Origin: Hellea sp.
GTDB lineage: Bacteria; Pseudomonadota; Alphaproteobacteria; Caulobacterales; Maricaulaceae
Length of the DNA stretch: 64,000 nucleotides
Reading direction: 5' to 3'
Assembly: GCA_013002305.1 (NCBI GenBank)
Contig: JABDKG010000025.1
Coordinates: 44,297 to 108,296 of the forward strand
Shown here: in pieces, positions 18,283-28,319 of the stretch
Numbering within the stretch: the stretch's first letter is position 1
How the letters are laid out: each line of letters opens with the position of its first letter
The notes under the pieces: generated by a model
What the model was told of the DNA's origin: nothing
Seen by the model: the letters and a program-made list of their open reading frames with translations, nothing else
Database searches by the model: none
Position numbers and translations under genes: made by a program

Positions 18283-19395
18283 ATGCCCTATGCGAAGGAC
18301 AAGGTAAAGATAGTAGTGGTTAAACTTCAGTCACATGTACCCAATTTAAGGGCCAGATTGCTGGATTGGTATGACCAGCAGGGGCGGATTTTGCCATGGC
18401 GTATCCGGCCGGAAGATCGTGCGCGCGGTATGAGCGCAGACCCCTACGCGATTTGGCTCTCGGAAATAATGTTGCAGCAAACGACCGTGTCGCACGCAAC
18501 GCCCTATTGGAAAAAATTTCTGGCGCGCTGGCCCAGCGTGATAGATCTGGCCAATGCCAACCGAGATCAGGTTCTGACAGAATGGGCGGGGCTGGGATAT
18601 TATGCGCGGGCCAGAAATCTTCATAAATGCGCGGAGGTCGTCCGCGATAGGTTTGGCGGACAATTTCCCGAGACAGAAAGACAGCTTCTCGACCTGCCGG
18701 GCATCGGACCCTATACGGCCGCGACGATGGCCGCAATTTGCTTTGGCGAGCCCACCAATATTGTCGACGGCAATGTCGAGCGGGTAATTTCGCGGCTTTA
18801 CGGCGAAGCGGCGCCGCTTCCTAAATCAAAGCTATTGTTGCGCAAACTTGCAGCGCCCCTTGCCGATCCGGATAGGCCGGGAGATTACGGGCAGGCCTTG
18901 ATGGATTTGGGGGCTACGATTTGCACGCCGCGGGCGCCTCAATGTTCGGCGTGCCCTTGGAATTTGGCGTGCCGAGCATTAAGAGATGGGGAACCTGAAA
19001 AATACCCGCAAAAAATTCGTAAAGTTAAGCCCGTCAAATTTGGGGCCGTATTTGCACTCATTTACGATGATCATATTCTCTTACGTCAACGGCCTGACAA
19101 AGGATTACTCGGCGGGATGTTAGAGCTCCCGACAACGACCTGGAACGAAGCGATGACGGACAGGCCATTTGAATATGCCCCAACCGACAAAAATTGGGAG
19201 AAATGCAGCGGGCAGATCAAACACATCTTTACCCATTTTGAGCTTAGGCTTGATGTTTACAGGGCAGCATCCAAGGCACAAACATTAGACGGAATTTGGG
19301 CGAAAACAAAAAATCTATCAAATTATCCAATTCCGACTTTGACGAAAAAAGCGATTAAGCTAGCATTGGATGAAGTTAATAGGAGAGAGACATGA
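18283..19395 (+). CDS. mutY: A/G-specific adenine glycosylase
   Basis: MutY removes adenine mispaired with 8-oxoguanine. The 370-residue product has the catalytic segment SEIMLQQTTVSHATPYW, the helix-hairpin-helix LLDLPGIGPYTAATMAAI with the catalytic Asp in VDGNVERV, a [4Fe-4S] cluster motif C-X6-C-X2-C-X5-C (Cys214, 221, 224, 230), and a C-terminal NUDIX-like 8-oxoG recognition domain ending FTHFELRLDVYRA. The ATG at 18283 has no clear Shine-Dalgarno; a GTG at 18316 preceded by AAGG is an alternative, and the first 15 residues are not conserved in the family. It overlaps the next gene by 4 bases. Confidence 0.96.
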   Translation: MPYAKDKVKIVVVKLQSHVPNLRARLLDWYDQQGRILPWRIRPEDRARGMSADPYAIWLSEIMLQQTTVSHATPYWKKFLARWPSVIDLANANRDQVLTEWAGLGYYARARNLHKCAEVVRDRFGGQFPETERQLLDLPGIGPYTAATMAAICFGEPTNIVDGNVERVISRLYGEAAPLPKSKLLLRKLAAPLADPDRPGDYGQALMDLGATICTPRAPQCSACPWNLACRALRDGEPEKYPQKIRKVKPVKFGAVFALIYDDHILLRQRPDKGLLGGMLELPTTTWNEAMTDRPFEYAPTDKNWEKCSGQIKHIFTHFELRLDVYRAASKAQTLDGIWAKTKNLSNYPIPTLTKKAIKLALDEVNRRET

Positions 19396-19820
19396 CAATA
19401 TTAACCGGAAACTGCCTGTGCGGCCAAGTCAGCTTTGAGGCCGATGGCGATATTACGATGATGGGAAATTGTCATTGTACAGATTGTCAACAAATCACGG
19501 GCGCAGGCTTTGCGACCCTCGTTTTCATGAATGAAAACAACGTCAAAATTTCAGGAGAGACCAAACGATTTGAACATACTGTAGATAGCGGTAATGCACT
19601 CACCAAGGATTTTTGCCCAAATTGCGGTTCTCAGATGTTTGGCGGAAACGTCTTAAGGCCGGGGTCGATCGCGTTGCGGCTTGGCAGTATTAACGAAAAA
19701 GAACATGTAAACCCGCAGTTTAATGTTTTCTGTAGTAGCAAAGCGCCATGCTCAATTTTAGACGAATCCATTCCGGGATTCGAGAAAATGCCGGTCAAAG
19801 CTGAAGCTAAGTTGGGTTAA
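19392..19820 (+). CDS. GFA/CENP-V domain protein
   Basis: The 142-residue product has the zinc-binding pattern of the glutathione-dependent formaldehyde-activating (GFA) family: GNCLCGQVSFEA, then NCHCTDCQQITGAGF and later FCPNCGSQMFGG. These Cys bind structural and catalytic zinc. Most family members, including this short form, have no proven substrate; the formaldehyde-glutathione role is established only for Gfa itself and has been questioned. Its start overlaps the mutY stop (ATGA), and AGGAGAGAG precedes it. Its last 4 bases overlap the convergent sulfotransferase gene. Confidence 0.88.
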   Translation: MTILTGNCLCGQVSFEADGDITMMGNCHCTDCQQITGAGFATLVFMNENNVKISGETKRFEHTVDSGNALTKDFCPNCGSQMFGGNVLRPGSIALRLGSINEKEHVNPQFNVFCSSKAPCSILDESIPGFEKMPVKAEAKLG

Positions 19821-20581
19821 GTTGAACCGCCGGGCCGTCGGCAACTGCCGCGTTTTTTAATAAGATCTACGGCAAAGTCGTAGAGCTCAAAATCCAGCTT
19901 GTTATCCTCGCGGATGCGCTGTTTGAGCGACTCTGGTGCGTCCTTAGGTTTGGTGGCATTTGAGTTTACAGCCGCTTCTTTATCAAACCCGCAATTTTCG
20001 GAAAGCTCCTGCCAGAAGGTTTCAAACTCTGGCTGCAGGCCGACAAAGTCCAATGACTCTACACCTTTTTTTGCGCGCTCCAATAACCATTGGCTATCCG
20101 GAATATTGCCATAGACGCCGTCATTCAACCGCATTTGTTTGACCGACATCCCGAACATTCGAGTCATATGATTGCGAATAATGCTGTGAAAGCGGGCAGG
20201 GTCGTCATAAATCTCTTCAAAGCTTTTATTCATATCTGTTGCGACGACTTCTCTTTGATGGCGCAGATATGAGAGCGTCCGGTCAAGCGGAGGTCGCAAT
20301 ACACTCATCGTCGTAAAGTCAGCGCCAAGTACATTAGTTGTCGATAAGGGAAAATGTCCTGCTATCAGCCGAATTTGCTCGCCGCGCTTCTTCCATTGCC
20401 GTTCCAGGTGAGACAGCGAAATTATAGCGCCGAGTATATTCGGGCCGTCCTGTGAATGCGGATAAATTTGAACCGGCCGAAATGTTTTGCGCAAGCGGTT
20501 CCGAAGAGTCGTTCCCGCCGTTTTCTGCAGATGCACGACAAAATACCTGTTTTTCGGGCCTGCGCCTTTTGGGCTTTTCAT
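19817..20581 (-). CDS. Sulfotransferase family protein
   Basis: The 254-residue product has the PAPS 5'-phosphosulfate loop YFVVHLQKTAGTTLRNRLRKTF (Lys/Thr/Thr at residues about 20-26) and a 3'-phosphate-binding segment MSVLRPPLDRTLSYLRHQRE, the layout of the type 2 sulfotransferases that act on polysaccharides. The motif is much closer to true carbohydrate sulfotransferases than that of the tandem pair at 2479-4534. The likely substrate is a surface glycan. It has no signal peptide, so it acts in the cytoplasm. It stands alone between the GFA gene and ccrM. Confidence 0.8.
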   Translation of the reverse strand: MKSPKGAGPKNRYFVVHLQKTAGTTLRNRLRKTFRPVQIYPHSQDGPNILGAIISLSHLERQWKKRGEQIRLIAGHFPLSTTNVLGADFTTMSVLRPPLDRTLSYLRHQREVVATDMNKSFEEIYDDPARFHSIIRNHMTRMFGMSVKQMRLNDGVYGNIPDSQWLLERAKKGVESLDFVGLQPEFETFWQELSENCGFDKEAAVNSNATKPKDAPESLKQRIREDNKLDFELYDFAVDLIKKRGSCRRPGGST

Positions 20582-20661
20582 GTTTTACCTGTTGTCCAGC
20601 ATGATTGCTTATCTCTCCTATGGGAGACATACGTATTGGACAAGAGGCTATATCTCTGAAA

Positions 20662-21831
<1,170 letters not shown>

Positions 21832-21856
21832 TTAAAGCGTTGATTAATAAGGATTT

Positions 21857-21871
21857 TTAACCTTTTGTTAG
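21857..21871 (-). promoter_or_regulatory. Candidate CtrA binding site between ccrM and tesB
   Basis: The plus strand reads TTAA-CCTTTTG-TTAG, one base off the CtrA consensus TTAA-N7-TTAA. It lies in the 142-bp region between divergent ccrM and tesB. In Caulobacter, ccrM transcription is activated by CtrA, which is why the position is suggestive. The mismatch in the right half-site keeps confidence modest. Confidence 0.4.
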
Positions 21872-21937
21872 GACTGGTTAATATCCACAGGAAACAGGCG
21901 GGTTGTAGGTTTTATTTTTTCATGTCACACCGCGCCC

Positions 21938-22819
21938 ATGTTTACTTGGCAAGAACTTCGCGACACGCTCCATGTTGAGCAAATCGACAAATATTTATTC
22001 ACAGGCAAATCTTTAAGCTTTGGTTTGAAACGCGTCTTTGGCGGACAAGTTTTGGCGCAATGTCTAAACGCGGCCTACCGGAGCGTGGATGAGGATAAAG
22101 TTCCGCACAGCCTGCACGGATATTTTCTCCGCCCCGGAGACTTTAATCGGCCTATAATTTACGAAGTTGATCCGATCCGAAATGGGCGGAGTTTTTCGAC
22201 CCGGCGGATAGTGGCCCGCCAAAATGGCGAGGCGATTTTCAACAGTTCGGTTTCTTTTCACAAAATCGAAGACGGGCCGTCTCATCAATTTGACATGCCT
22301 GATAATATCCCGATGCCGGAAGATGTCGTTCCCGATGCCCGTCTTGTTAAAGAGCTCGGGAAAAACCTCAATGCAGAAGCCAGAAGGAAGCTTGGATCGT
22401 CCTACTTGATATTCTCCGCAGATATCATCGATCTTCGTTCACCATTTCTGGGTGATCTGCTTGAACCGCAAAAGCAGGACCCCGTCCATGGTTTTTGGTT
22501 CAAAGTCAAACCGGACGTCGGGGATGATGCCGTAATGCATATGACGCTGCTCTCATTTATCTCTGATAAAGCCTTAATGAGCACGGGTATAAGGCCGCAT
22601 GGAGAAGGTTTCTTCACCGGAAAGATGATGGGCGCAAGCCTAGATCACGCCATGTGGTTCCACGGCAATATCAATGTCAATGAATGGAATTACTATCATT
22701 TGGATAGCCCGCGCTCGGGTCGGGCCCGGACGTTCAATCGTGGCTCGTTCTACTCGGAAAATGGACGCCTGATCGCCTCGACCGCGCAAGAAGGCTTGTT
22801 TCGGTTTATCGAAAAATGA
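21938..22819 (+). CDS. tesB: Acyl-CoA thioesterase II
   Basis: The 293-residue product is a double-hotdog thioesterase of the TesB type, hydrolysing medium- and long-chain acyl-CoA. Diagnostic blocks are FGGQVLAQCLNAAYRSV, HSLHGYFLRPGD, RNGRSFSTRRIVARQNGEAIF, then in the second half SLDHAMWFHGNINVNEW and YHLDSPRSGRARTFNRGSFYSENGRLIASTAQEGLFR, which hold the Asp/Thr/Gln catalytic set. Length matches the family. It is divergent from ccrM and convergent with a second, single-hotdog thioesterase 16 bases after its stop. Confidence 0.95.
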   Translation: MFTWQELRDTLHVEQIDKYLFTGKSLSFGLKRVFGGQVLAQCLNAAYRSVDEDKVPHSLHGYFLRPGDFNRPIIYEVDPIRNGRSFSTRRIVARQNGEAIFNSSVSFHKIEDGPSHQFDMPDNIPMPEDVVPDARLVKELGKNLNAEARRKLGSSYLIFSADIIDLRSPFLGDLLEPQKQDPVHGFWFKVKPDVGDDAVMHMTLLSFISDKALMSTGIRPHGEGFFTGKMMGASLDHAMWFHGNINVNEWNYYHLDSPRSGRARTFNRGSFYSENGRLIASTAQEGLFRFIEK

Positions 22820-22835
22820 CCGGACAAAGTTTCGG

Positions 22836-23330
22836 TTATGTCGGCGGTTTGAGCTTCTTAATCGTGCCTGAAAAATTCAGCGCCGGTAGTTCGTCCGCCG
22901 TTATAATGCCGCGCACAAATATGATGGACCCACCGGCCCGTAGAACTTCGCCCCGGGCCTCGATCAGTTGATCGTCTTTTGGCGCGGATAAAAACTCGCT
23001 CGTAAAAGCGACCGTAAAACCATAATAATCAATGTGGTCTGTGGCGATCGCAAACAGGGCGAAATCGGCAAAGGTCATCAGACAGCCGCCATGGACCGTT
23101 CCGCCGGCATTAAGATGTTTGCGCTCTGAGCGGAAGCGAGAGACATATTCATCGCCGATTTTTTTAAAGTAAAACGGTCCGGCGACGCCAAATTCAAACG
23201 CCTCAGATGGCCAGTAATTCCAGCCTTTGAACTCGCCCGTGGTTTCTTTTATTGGTTTTGGCATGGTCTCCCAATAATTGTTGAAGTCAATCCATAACAA
23301 CCGCACGATCCCGCGCAAGTGAGAATCCAT
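22836..23330 (-). CDS. PaaI-family hotdog thioesterase
   Basis: The ATG at 23330 follows AAGGA by 8 bases and is chosen as start, giving 164 residues; an ATG 22 codons later (MPKPIKET) would suit the average family length better. The single hotdog fold shows GGTVHGGCLMTFADFALF, the family signature with the catalytic Asp, and TVAFTSEFLSAPKDDQLIEARGEVLRAGGSIIFVRG. Members hydrolyse acyl-CoA thioesters, often aromatic; the substrate here is unknown. It is convergent with tesB. Confidence 0.85.
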   Translation of the reverse strand: MDSHLRGIVRLLWIDFNNYWETMPKPIKETTGEFKGWNYWPSEAFEFGVAGPFYFKKIGDEYVSRFRSERKHLNAGGTVHGGCLMTFADFALFAIATDHIDYYGFTVAFTSEFLSAPKDDQLIEARGEVLRAGGSIIFVRGIITADELPALNFSGTIKKLKPPT

Positions 23331-23489
23331 TATCAAAGTCCTTGAGTTGCGGCTAGAAGTGATGGAACTCCAACTTTCGCGAGGATCAGCGGTACAGGGA
23401 GGTAAAAAATGAACACAAGATGGAACCTAATCGACCGCTAATCCGTTACTTTTTATCGACCTGAGAAAATTAAAGATCAAGGACTCCAA

Positions 23490-24269
23490 ATGCTTCGACG
23501 CGCGCTAAATCTCGTTTTGCCACCTCTGATGTGGCTCTCATCCTCTATGAATTTACTGACGGATTCGGCGCGTAGTCCTGCGGACATGTCCGATGCGAAT
23601 CCTTCGCTTTTAGTGCCACCCGGTATCGCTTTTTCGATTTGGCTGCCGATCTTTCTTTTTTGTATTGCTTATGGGGTTATTCAGGCTTTGCCGTCACAAA
23701 AGAAAAATGTGCTGTTTAAGCGCGTAGGTTGGTGGACTGCCGCGGGTTTTGCCGCCGTTTGCGGATGGGGATTGATTAACGGATTTTGGCCCGCCGCGAG
23801 CGTCCAGATGGTCACCGCGATTTGGTTTGTTCCATCAATGCTCTTGCTGGTCAGAGCCATGCTCAGGTTCCAATCCGCGGAAACGGAAACCGGCATCACG
23901 AGTTGGCCTTCCAAAATAGGGATTTCAATGATTGCAGGTTGGTGCTCGATCGCGGTTTTCTTGAATTGGGCACCTCAAACGGCAGCGTGGTTGGAGCAGA
24001 TGAGTCTTTCGCCTGTAACGGCATCAGTGGTAATACTTGCGGGTGCCTTACTTTGGATTGGGTTTATCGGCTTTAAATCTCGCGGCAACGGGGCCTATTT
24101 GTTCCCTCCCATATGGGGGTTAGCGCTACTGGTCTATAAGCGTCTGAATGCGGATCCGGCATATATTCCAATCGTCATCACTGCAATAATAGGGATAGCA
24201 GCGCTCGCACTAATTTTTATCGTTATGGGACGAAATCGCAGAGCCGGTGTGCAAAGGCCCTTGCGCTAG
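23490..24269 (+). CDS. TspO/MBR-like membrane protein
   Basis: The 259-residue product is almost entirely membrane-embedded, with about seven hydrophobic helices. The segment PPGIAFSIWLPIFLFCIAYGVIQALP and later WGLINGFWP and WAPQTAAWLEQ resemble the tryptophan-rich TspO relatives of alphaproteobacteria, which may bind porphyrins or act as sensors. It is longer than classic TspO (about 160 residues) and lacks the full porphyrin-binding pattern, so the family is likely but the role is not known. AAGGA precedes the ATG. Two short overlapping ORFs with a strong Shine-Dalgarno lie just upstream (23362-23441). Confidence 0.6.
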   Translation: MLRRALNLVLPPLMWLSSSMNLLTDSARSPADMSDANPSLLVPPGIAFSIWLPIFLFCIAYGVIQALPSQKKNVLFKRVGWWTAAGFAAVCGWGLINGFWPAASVQMVTAIWFVPSMLLLVRAMLRFQSAETETGITSWPSKIGISMIAGWCSIAVFLNWAPQTAAWLEQMSLSPVTASVVILAGALLWIGFIGFKSRGNGAYLFPPIWGLALLVYKRLNADPAYIPIVITAIIGIAALALIFIVMGRNRRAGVQRPLR

Positions 24270-24304
24270 AAGTGGATAACCACAACAGGCGGTGTGATTA
24301 ACCA

Positions 24305-24832
24305 ATGATCTGGATAGCTCTTTTACGCGGGATAAATGTTGGCGGGAATAACATCCTGCCAATGGCGCAACTGCGCGAGATTATGGCGGGTCTCGGCCAC
24401 TCAAATGTCCGCACTTATATCCAGAGCGGGAACTGCATTTTCGAAAGCGATGAGACCGATCCCGAGCGCCTATCGGAAGCGTTATCCGATGCTATAGATG
24501 CGCGCTTCCCGTTCCGGCCAAAAGTTATGACGATAATTGCGGATCGATTGCATCAAGCTATGGCCAACAATCCATTCCCCGAAGCTGAGAACGAGCCAAA
24601 ATTTCTCTATATGTTCTTCATGACCAAGGCGCCCGAGGTGATTGACCAAGAGCAGCTTGCAAGTCTTCGCCAAGACGGCGAGAGTTTCGCCTATAAGGAT
24701 TTGGTGTTCTACCTTCACGTCCCGAGCGGGATGTGGAAGAGCAAAATCGGAGCCAAAGTAGAGAAGATTTTGGGCGTTCCAATGACTGCAAGGAACCTGA
24801 ATACGGTTCGAAAACTGGCCAAAATGGCGTGA
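24305..24832 (+). CDS. DUF1697 family protein
   Basis: The 175-residue product matches DUF1697 from end to end: WIALLRGINVGGNNILPMAQLREIMAGLGHSNVRTYIQSGNCIF at the start and VTARNLNTVRKLAKM-like (here MTARNLNTVRKLAKMA) at the end. The family is widespread and uncharacterised; it has an alpha/beta fold and no known catalytic site. It starts 35 bases after the TspO-like gene and may be cotranscribed with it. Confidence 0.9.
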   Translation: MIWIALLRGINVGGNNILPMAQLREIMAGLGHSNVRTYIQSGNCIFESDETDPERLSEALSDAIDARFPFRPKVMTIIADRLHQAMANNPFPEAENEPKFLYMFFMTKAPEVIDQEQLASLRQDGESFAYKDLVFYLHVPSGMWKSKIGAKVEKILGVPMTARNLNTVRKLAKMA

Positions 24833-24904
24833 AATAAGCCAATTTTGGGTCAAAAAATGCAGGATTTTTGGGGTTGTAAGTCGCAAAAACTCTAAACCGC
24901 CCGA

Positions 24905-24964
24905 TATTATGAGAAGTGGACCCCGATTTCACGCCGGTATTATGAGAAGTTTCGAGATTTCACG
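24905..24964. repeat. Two imperfect tandem repeats, possible IS21-type end remnant
   Basis: Two units of 29 and 27 bases both begin TATTATGAGAAGT (24905-24917 and 24938-24950) and both end GATTTCACG. The first carries GTGGACCCC between them. Multiple short internal repeats of this kind are known at the ends of IS21-family elements. No istA/istB is present, so this would be a relic end. The gap 24833-25148 holds this, the palindromic element at 25034-25140 and no gene. Confidence 0.4.
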
Positions 24965-25033
24965 TTGAAATTTTTTATCGAATAACAACATTTCGAGCTG
25001 AATAGGGACACATTTAATTCACACACTAACATT

Positions 25034-25140
25034 GTCATCCCCGCGGCGGCGGGGACCACTTCCACATTGGTTTTTGGATTTACATTATAATCTGATTTGT
25101 TTTCTCATCGGCGAGGTCCCCGATTAAATCCGGGATGACG
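25034..25140. repeat. Palindromic intergenic element (GTCATCCC type)
   Basis: The element starts GTCATCCCCG and ends CGGGATGAC, with inner arms GGGGACC and GGTCCCC, so two nested inverted repeats bracket an AT-rich loop. A related element lies between ruvC and ruvA (54175-54273). It stands downstream of the lepA stop, where it could also act as a bidirectional transcript end. Confidence 0.6.
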
Positions 25141-25148
25141 TATTTTCC

Positions 25149-26957
25149 TCAGTCATCATCCATCTTGAGCGCGGCGATAAATGCCTGCTGCGGGATTTCG
25201 ACCTTGCCGAATTGGCGCATCTTTTTCTTACCCTTTTTCTGCTTATCCAAAAGCTTGCGTTTCCGAGACGCGTCGCCGCCGTAACATTTGGCGGTGACGT
25301 CTTTGCGCATGGCAGCGATGGTTTCGCGGGCGATGACTTTACCGCCGAGGGCCGCCTGGATAGGGATTTTAAACAAATGCCGCGGGATCAGATCTTTGAG
25401 GCGCTCGCACATTTGCCGGCCTCTCGACTCGGCGCGGGATCTATGGACCAACATGGAGAGTGCATCGACAGGCTCATTATTGACGAGAATACTCATCTTG
25501 ACCAGATCGCCTTCGCGCTTGCCGATGGCCTGATAGTCAAAACTGGCATAGCCTTTGGAAACCGATTTCAGCCGGTCGTAAAAATCAAAGACGACTTCAT
25601 TGAGCGGCAGTTCATATTCGACCATGGCGCGCGATCCAACATAAGTCAGCCCGATCTGGACGCCGCGGCGATCCTGGCAGAGTTTGAGAATTCCGCCGAG
25701 ATAGTCATCCGGTGTCATAATGGTCGCTTTGATCCAGGGCTCCTGAATATGATCGATCGCCATAATGTCCGGCATATCTGCCGGATTATGCAGAATCATA
25801 TCCTCGCCTTTTTTCATCGCCAGCGTATAGACGACCGACGGGGCGGTGGTGATGAGATCAAGATTAAATTCGCGCTCAAGGCGTTCCTGAATAATTTCAA
25901 GGTGCAACAATCCCAGAAAGCCGCATCTAAACCCAAATCCCAGCGCAGCCGATGTCTCCATTTCAAACGAGAAGCTGGCATCGTTCAGGCGCAGGCGGCC
26001 CATGGCCGCGCGCAAATCTTCAAAGTCGGCCGCATCGACCGGGAAAATACCGCAAAACACTACGGGCTGGGCCGGTTTAAAGCCTTCAAGCGGGGTTTCG
26101 GTCGGGCGTTTGTCTTCGGTGATCGTATCGCCGACCGCCGCGTCCGCGACTTCTTTGATCGACGCGGTTAGAAAGCCGATCTCGCCCGGGCCGATTTCCT
26201 TAAGGTCTTCGGGCTTGGGCCGGAAACAGCCGACTTTATCAACCGTATAGCTTGCGCCGGTGTTCATGGTGCGGATGCGCATGGCTTTTTTGACCGTGCC
26301 TTCGACAACCCGGAACAAGACGACAACGCCCATATAAGTATCATACCAGGCATCGACGAGCATGGCCTTAAGCGGCGCATTTGGGTCGCCATAAACAGGC
26401 GGTGGAAGGTCTTTGACGATGGCCTCTAAAACTTCTTCAATACCGATACCGGATTTGGCGGAACATTCGATCGCGCCGGAGGCGTCTATGCCAATAACAT
26501 CTTCGATCTGCAGCTTGATACGATCCGGCTCGGCGGCAGGGAGATCGATTTTATTCAGCACAGGTACGATCTCATGATCATGGTCAATCGCCTGATAAAC
26601 ATTGGCGAGTGTCTGCGCTTCGACGCCCTGAGAAGCATCGACCACCAGGATCGAGCCTTCACAGGCTGAAAGCGACCGGGAGACTTCATAGGCAAAGTCA
26701 ACATGGCCGGGCGTATCCATCAAATTCAATATATAAGTCTCGCCGTCTTTGGCCGTATAGTCGAGCCGAACGGTTTGGGCTTTAATCGTAATCCCGCGTT
26801 CTTTTTCGATATCCATATTGTCGAGCACCTGCTCGGACATTTCGCGATCCGATAGCCCACCGGTAAAATGGATCAAGCGATCGGCCAGCGTCGACTTCCC
26901 GTGGTCAATATGCGCCACGATTGAAAAATTCCGGATTTTGGACTGGTCAACTGACAT
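25149..26957 (-). CDS. lepA: Elongation factor 4 (LepA) GTPase
   Basis: LepA binds the ribosome and affects translocation and 30S assembly. The 602-residue product has the GTPase motifs [15 protein letters not shown] (G1), [10 protein letters not shown] (G2), DTPGHVDF (G3), [13 protein letters not shown] (G4) and SAKSGIG (G5), then the beta-barrel and two EF-G-like domains, and the LepA-specific C-terminal domain ([27 protein letters not shown]). Length is standard. It is followed by a palindromic element and preceded by an independent small gene. Confidence 0.97.
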   Translation of the reverse strand: MSVDQSKIRNFSIVAHIDHGKSTLADRLIHFTGGLSDREMSEQVLDNMDIEKERGITIKAQTVRLDYTAKDGETYILNLMDTPGHVDFAYEVSRSLSACEGSILVVDASQGVEAQTLANVYQAIDHDHEIVPVLNKIDLPAAEPDRIKLQIEDVIGIDASGAIECSAKSGIGIEEVLEAIVKDLPPPVYGDPNAPLKAMLVDAWYDTYMGVVVLFRVVEGTVKKAMRIRTMNTGASYTVDKVGCFRPKPEDLKEIGPGEIGFLTASIKEVADAAVGDTITEDKRPTETPLEGFKPAQPVVFCGIFPVDAADFEDLRAAMGRLRLNDASFSFEMETSAALGFGFRCGFLGLLHLEIIQERLEREFNLDLITTAPSVVYTLAMKKGEDMILHNPADMPDIMAIDHIQEPWIKATIMTPDDYLGGILKLCQDRRGVQIGLTYVGSRAMVEYELPLNEVVFDFYDRLKSVSKGYASFDYQAIGKREGDLVKMSILVNNEPVDALSMLVHRSRAESRGRQMCERLKDLIPRHLFKIPIQAALGGKVIARETIAAMRKDVTAKCYGGDASRKRKLLDKQKKGKKKMRQFGKVEIPQQAFIAALKMDDD

Positions 26958-27010
26958 GAGGGCGCTTCTATTTTAAATCCCAGACAAGGCAAGGAAAATG
27001 TCTGCGAAGA

Positions 27011-27262
27011 TCAGTTTGCATTTAGCATGTGACCAAATTGAGCGAAAATCTCTGCCTTTGCGTCACTGATTGATCCGAAAATGCTTGGATGTGGCAGAAT
27101 ATTTTGTGTCCAATAATACGCATCTTCCTCACTATCAAAGTTGAGTACTTCTAAGAAAAATTCATAATTTCCATCATGGCGTTTCCGTATAGAAAAAATT
27201 GTTTTTCCGTCGGTGCTTTGTAGATCGTCGACTTCGTTTTTAGAAGGCACTCGCTTAATCAT
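27011..27262 (-). CDS. Small protein of unknown function
   Basis: The 83-residue product has no signal peptide or membrane segment and no recognised motif. It contains an antiparallel-looking stretch (KTIFSIRKRHDGNYEFFLEVLNF) and an aromatic helix (EEDAYYWTQNILPHPSIFG). The start ATG lacks a clear Shine-Dalgarno. It begins 8 bases after the stop of the upstream lipoprotein gene, so the pair may be cotranscribed. The coding call rests on frame openness and sensible composition only. Confidence 0.5.
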   Translation of the reverse strand: MIKRVPSKNEVDDLQSTDGKTIFSIRKRHDGNYEFFLEVLNFDSEEDAYYWTQNILPHPSIFGSISDAKAEIFAQFGHMLNAN

Positions 27263-27270
27263 AATTTTCG

Positions 27271-27846
27271 CTACTCACTGCCCCAGGCTGGCGGCGGTGT
27301 TTCGACAGGTTTGGTCAGGTCAAACTGGGCGCGGAAATCGCGGTTGGGGCGGGAGAGCGCGTAGGTCAGGGTTTTGCCGGGATCGATTGTGAGGGCCCAG
27401 GTGTTTTGCATCGAAACCTCAAGCCCTTCGCGGCGAAATAATTCCTTGGAAAAATCATCAACCGGGAAGCTTTGGACAAACTCGGTTCCCATTGCCGCAG
27501 TATCGCCGCCATAAAGTGAGACTTTATCCGGTTCGCCGTCTTCGTGGCGGTGGTCATGATTGAGGGTCAGGCCAGGGCCATTATCGGTGACAATCCAGGT
27601 GCGTGATCGGTTATCGCCGACATGGAGCGGGATTTTGATCTCGTCTTCATCGCAATCCCGGACATGGATCGTCATCACATCTTTTCGCCAATCGTCATCA
27701 ACCTCATCTTTTGAGATAACCTTTCCCTCAAAAGACTGGCCGCAAAGATCAGCCAGATGGGCCATAAATTTGTCTTGAGTATCCGGCGCAGGCGATTTGC
27801 AGGCGGCCAGGACAAGGATGGGAAGCAGATATGATATTTTTCGCAT
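27271..27846 (-). CDS. Putative lipoprotein of unknown function
   Basis: The 191-residue product has a lipoprotein signal (MRKISYLLPILVLAACKS, lipobox LAAC, Cys16). The mature part contains two Cys (DLCGQSF and VRDCDEDE) and a block ADNRSRTW-like (here GDNRSRTWIVTDNGPGLTLNHDHRHEDG) that occurs in uncharacterised secreted proteins of alphaproteobacteria. The C-terminal line TYALSRPNRDFRAQFDLTKPVETPPP looks like a beta-rich domain end. No enzymatic role can be assigned. Confidence 0.7.
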   Translation of the reverse strand: MRKISYLLPILVLAACKSPAPDTQDKFMAHLADLCGQSFEGKVISKDEVDDDWRKDVMTIHVRDCDEDEIKIPLHVGDNRSRTWIVTDNGPGLTLNHDHRHEDGEPDKVSLYGGDTAAMGTEFVQSFPVDDFSKELFRREGLEVSMQNTWALTIDPGKTLTYALSRPNRDFRAQFDLTKPVETPPPAWGSE

Positions 27847-27945
27847 GAGGCTTGATAGCTAATAAACCTACAGGTCTCAACCGCTGCCTGCGCCTGACTG
27901 TCTCAGGGTGGGGATAACGTATTTACAGTGTAAACAATATCTAAT

Positions 27946-27961
27946 AACATAACATTATGTT
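27946..27961. promoter_or_regulatory. Perfect 16-bp palindrome, candidate Zur/Fur-type operator
   Basis: AACATAACATTATGTT is an exact 7-2-7 inverted repeat and covers the ATG at 27957. Fur-family operators, including Zur, are AT-rich palindromes of this kind. The genes that follow (a Cys/His small protein and a His/acid-rich TonB receptor) would fit zinc-responsive repression. No Shine-Dalgarno precedes the ATG, so the transcript may be leaderless and start inside the operator. The regulator is an inference. Confidence 0.5.
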
Positions 27962-28262
27962 GCCGCGCAGCACATATCGATTTGCGATCCTGATCGCAGG
28001 ACTCTTCCTGATTTTTCAAGGAATGGGCATTGCCCATGCGTCAAATTCTGAGGACCAATCACACCATGTCGATTGTGTCTTATGCCATGTCGTTTCAGAC
28101 AACGTTGATGTTACAGTCTTACCGGTTGATGATGTCGACGCGTTAGAAATAGAGCGGATTTGTCTTCCAGCGTTTTACGATCTGACCTCGTCGGAAATCT
28201 GGAGTCTAACGCCTCCGGAACGCGCGCCGCCTCCGCGAGGCCCGCCGACCCCTCAAATCTAA
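27957..28262 (+). CDS. Small exported Cys/His protein upstream of a TonB receptor
   Basis: The 101-residue product has a signal peptide (residues 1-28, ending GIAHA) followed by a metal-type segment QSHHVDCVLCHVV with HxxxCxxC geometry, and a Pro-rich tail PPERAPPPRGPPTPQI. Small proteins with a CxxC/His motif and an RAPP-like tail (DUF2946-like) often precede metal TonB receptors in proteobacteria. It starts inside a perfect palindrome and lies 57 bases before the receptor gene, so both probably form one unit. A role in binding zinc or copper in the periplasm is inferred. Confidence 0.6.
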   Translation: MLPRSTYRFAILIAGLFLIFQGMGIAHASNSEDQSHHVDCVLCHVVSDNVDVTVLPVDDVDALEIERICLPAFYDLTSSEIWSLTPPERAPPPRGPPTPQI

Positions 28263-28319
28263 ATAACTTTTTTCAAGCCCTTAGGGCTATACATAACTCT
28301 ATTAGATTTGAGACCTATA

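Noticed and set aside
25212..26171. A 319-codon open frame antisense to lepA
   Set aside because: It lies entirely opposite conserved LepA domains, has no family motif, and arises from the codon bias of the real gene.
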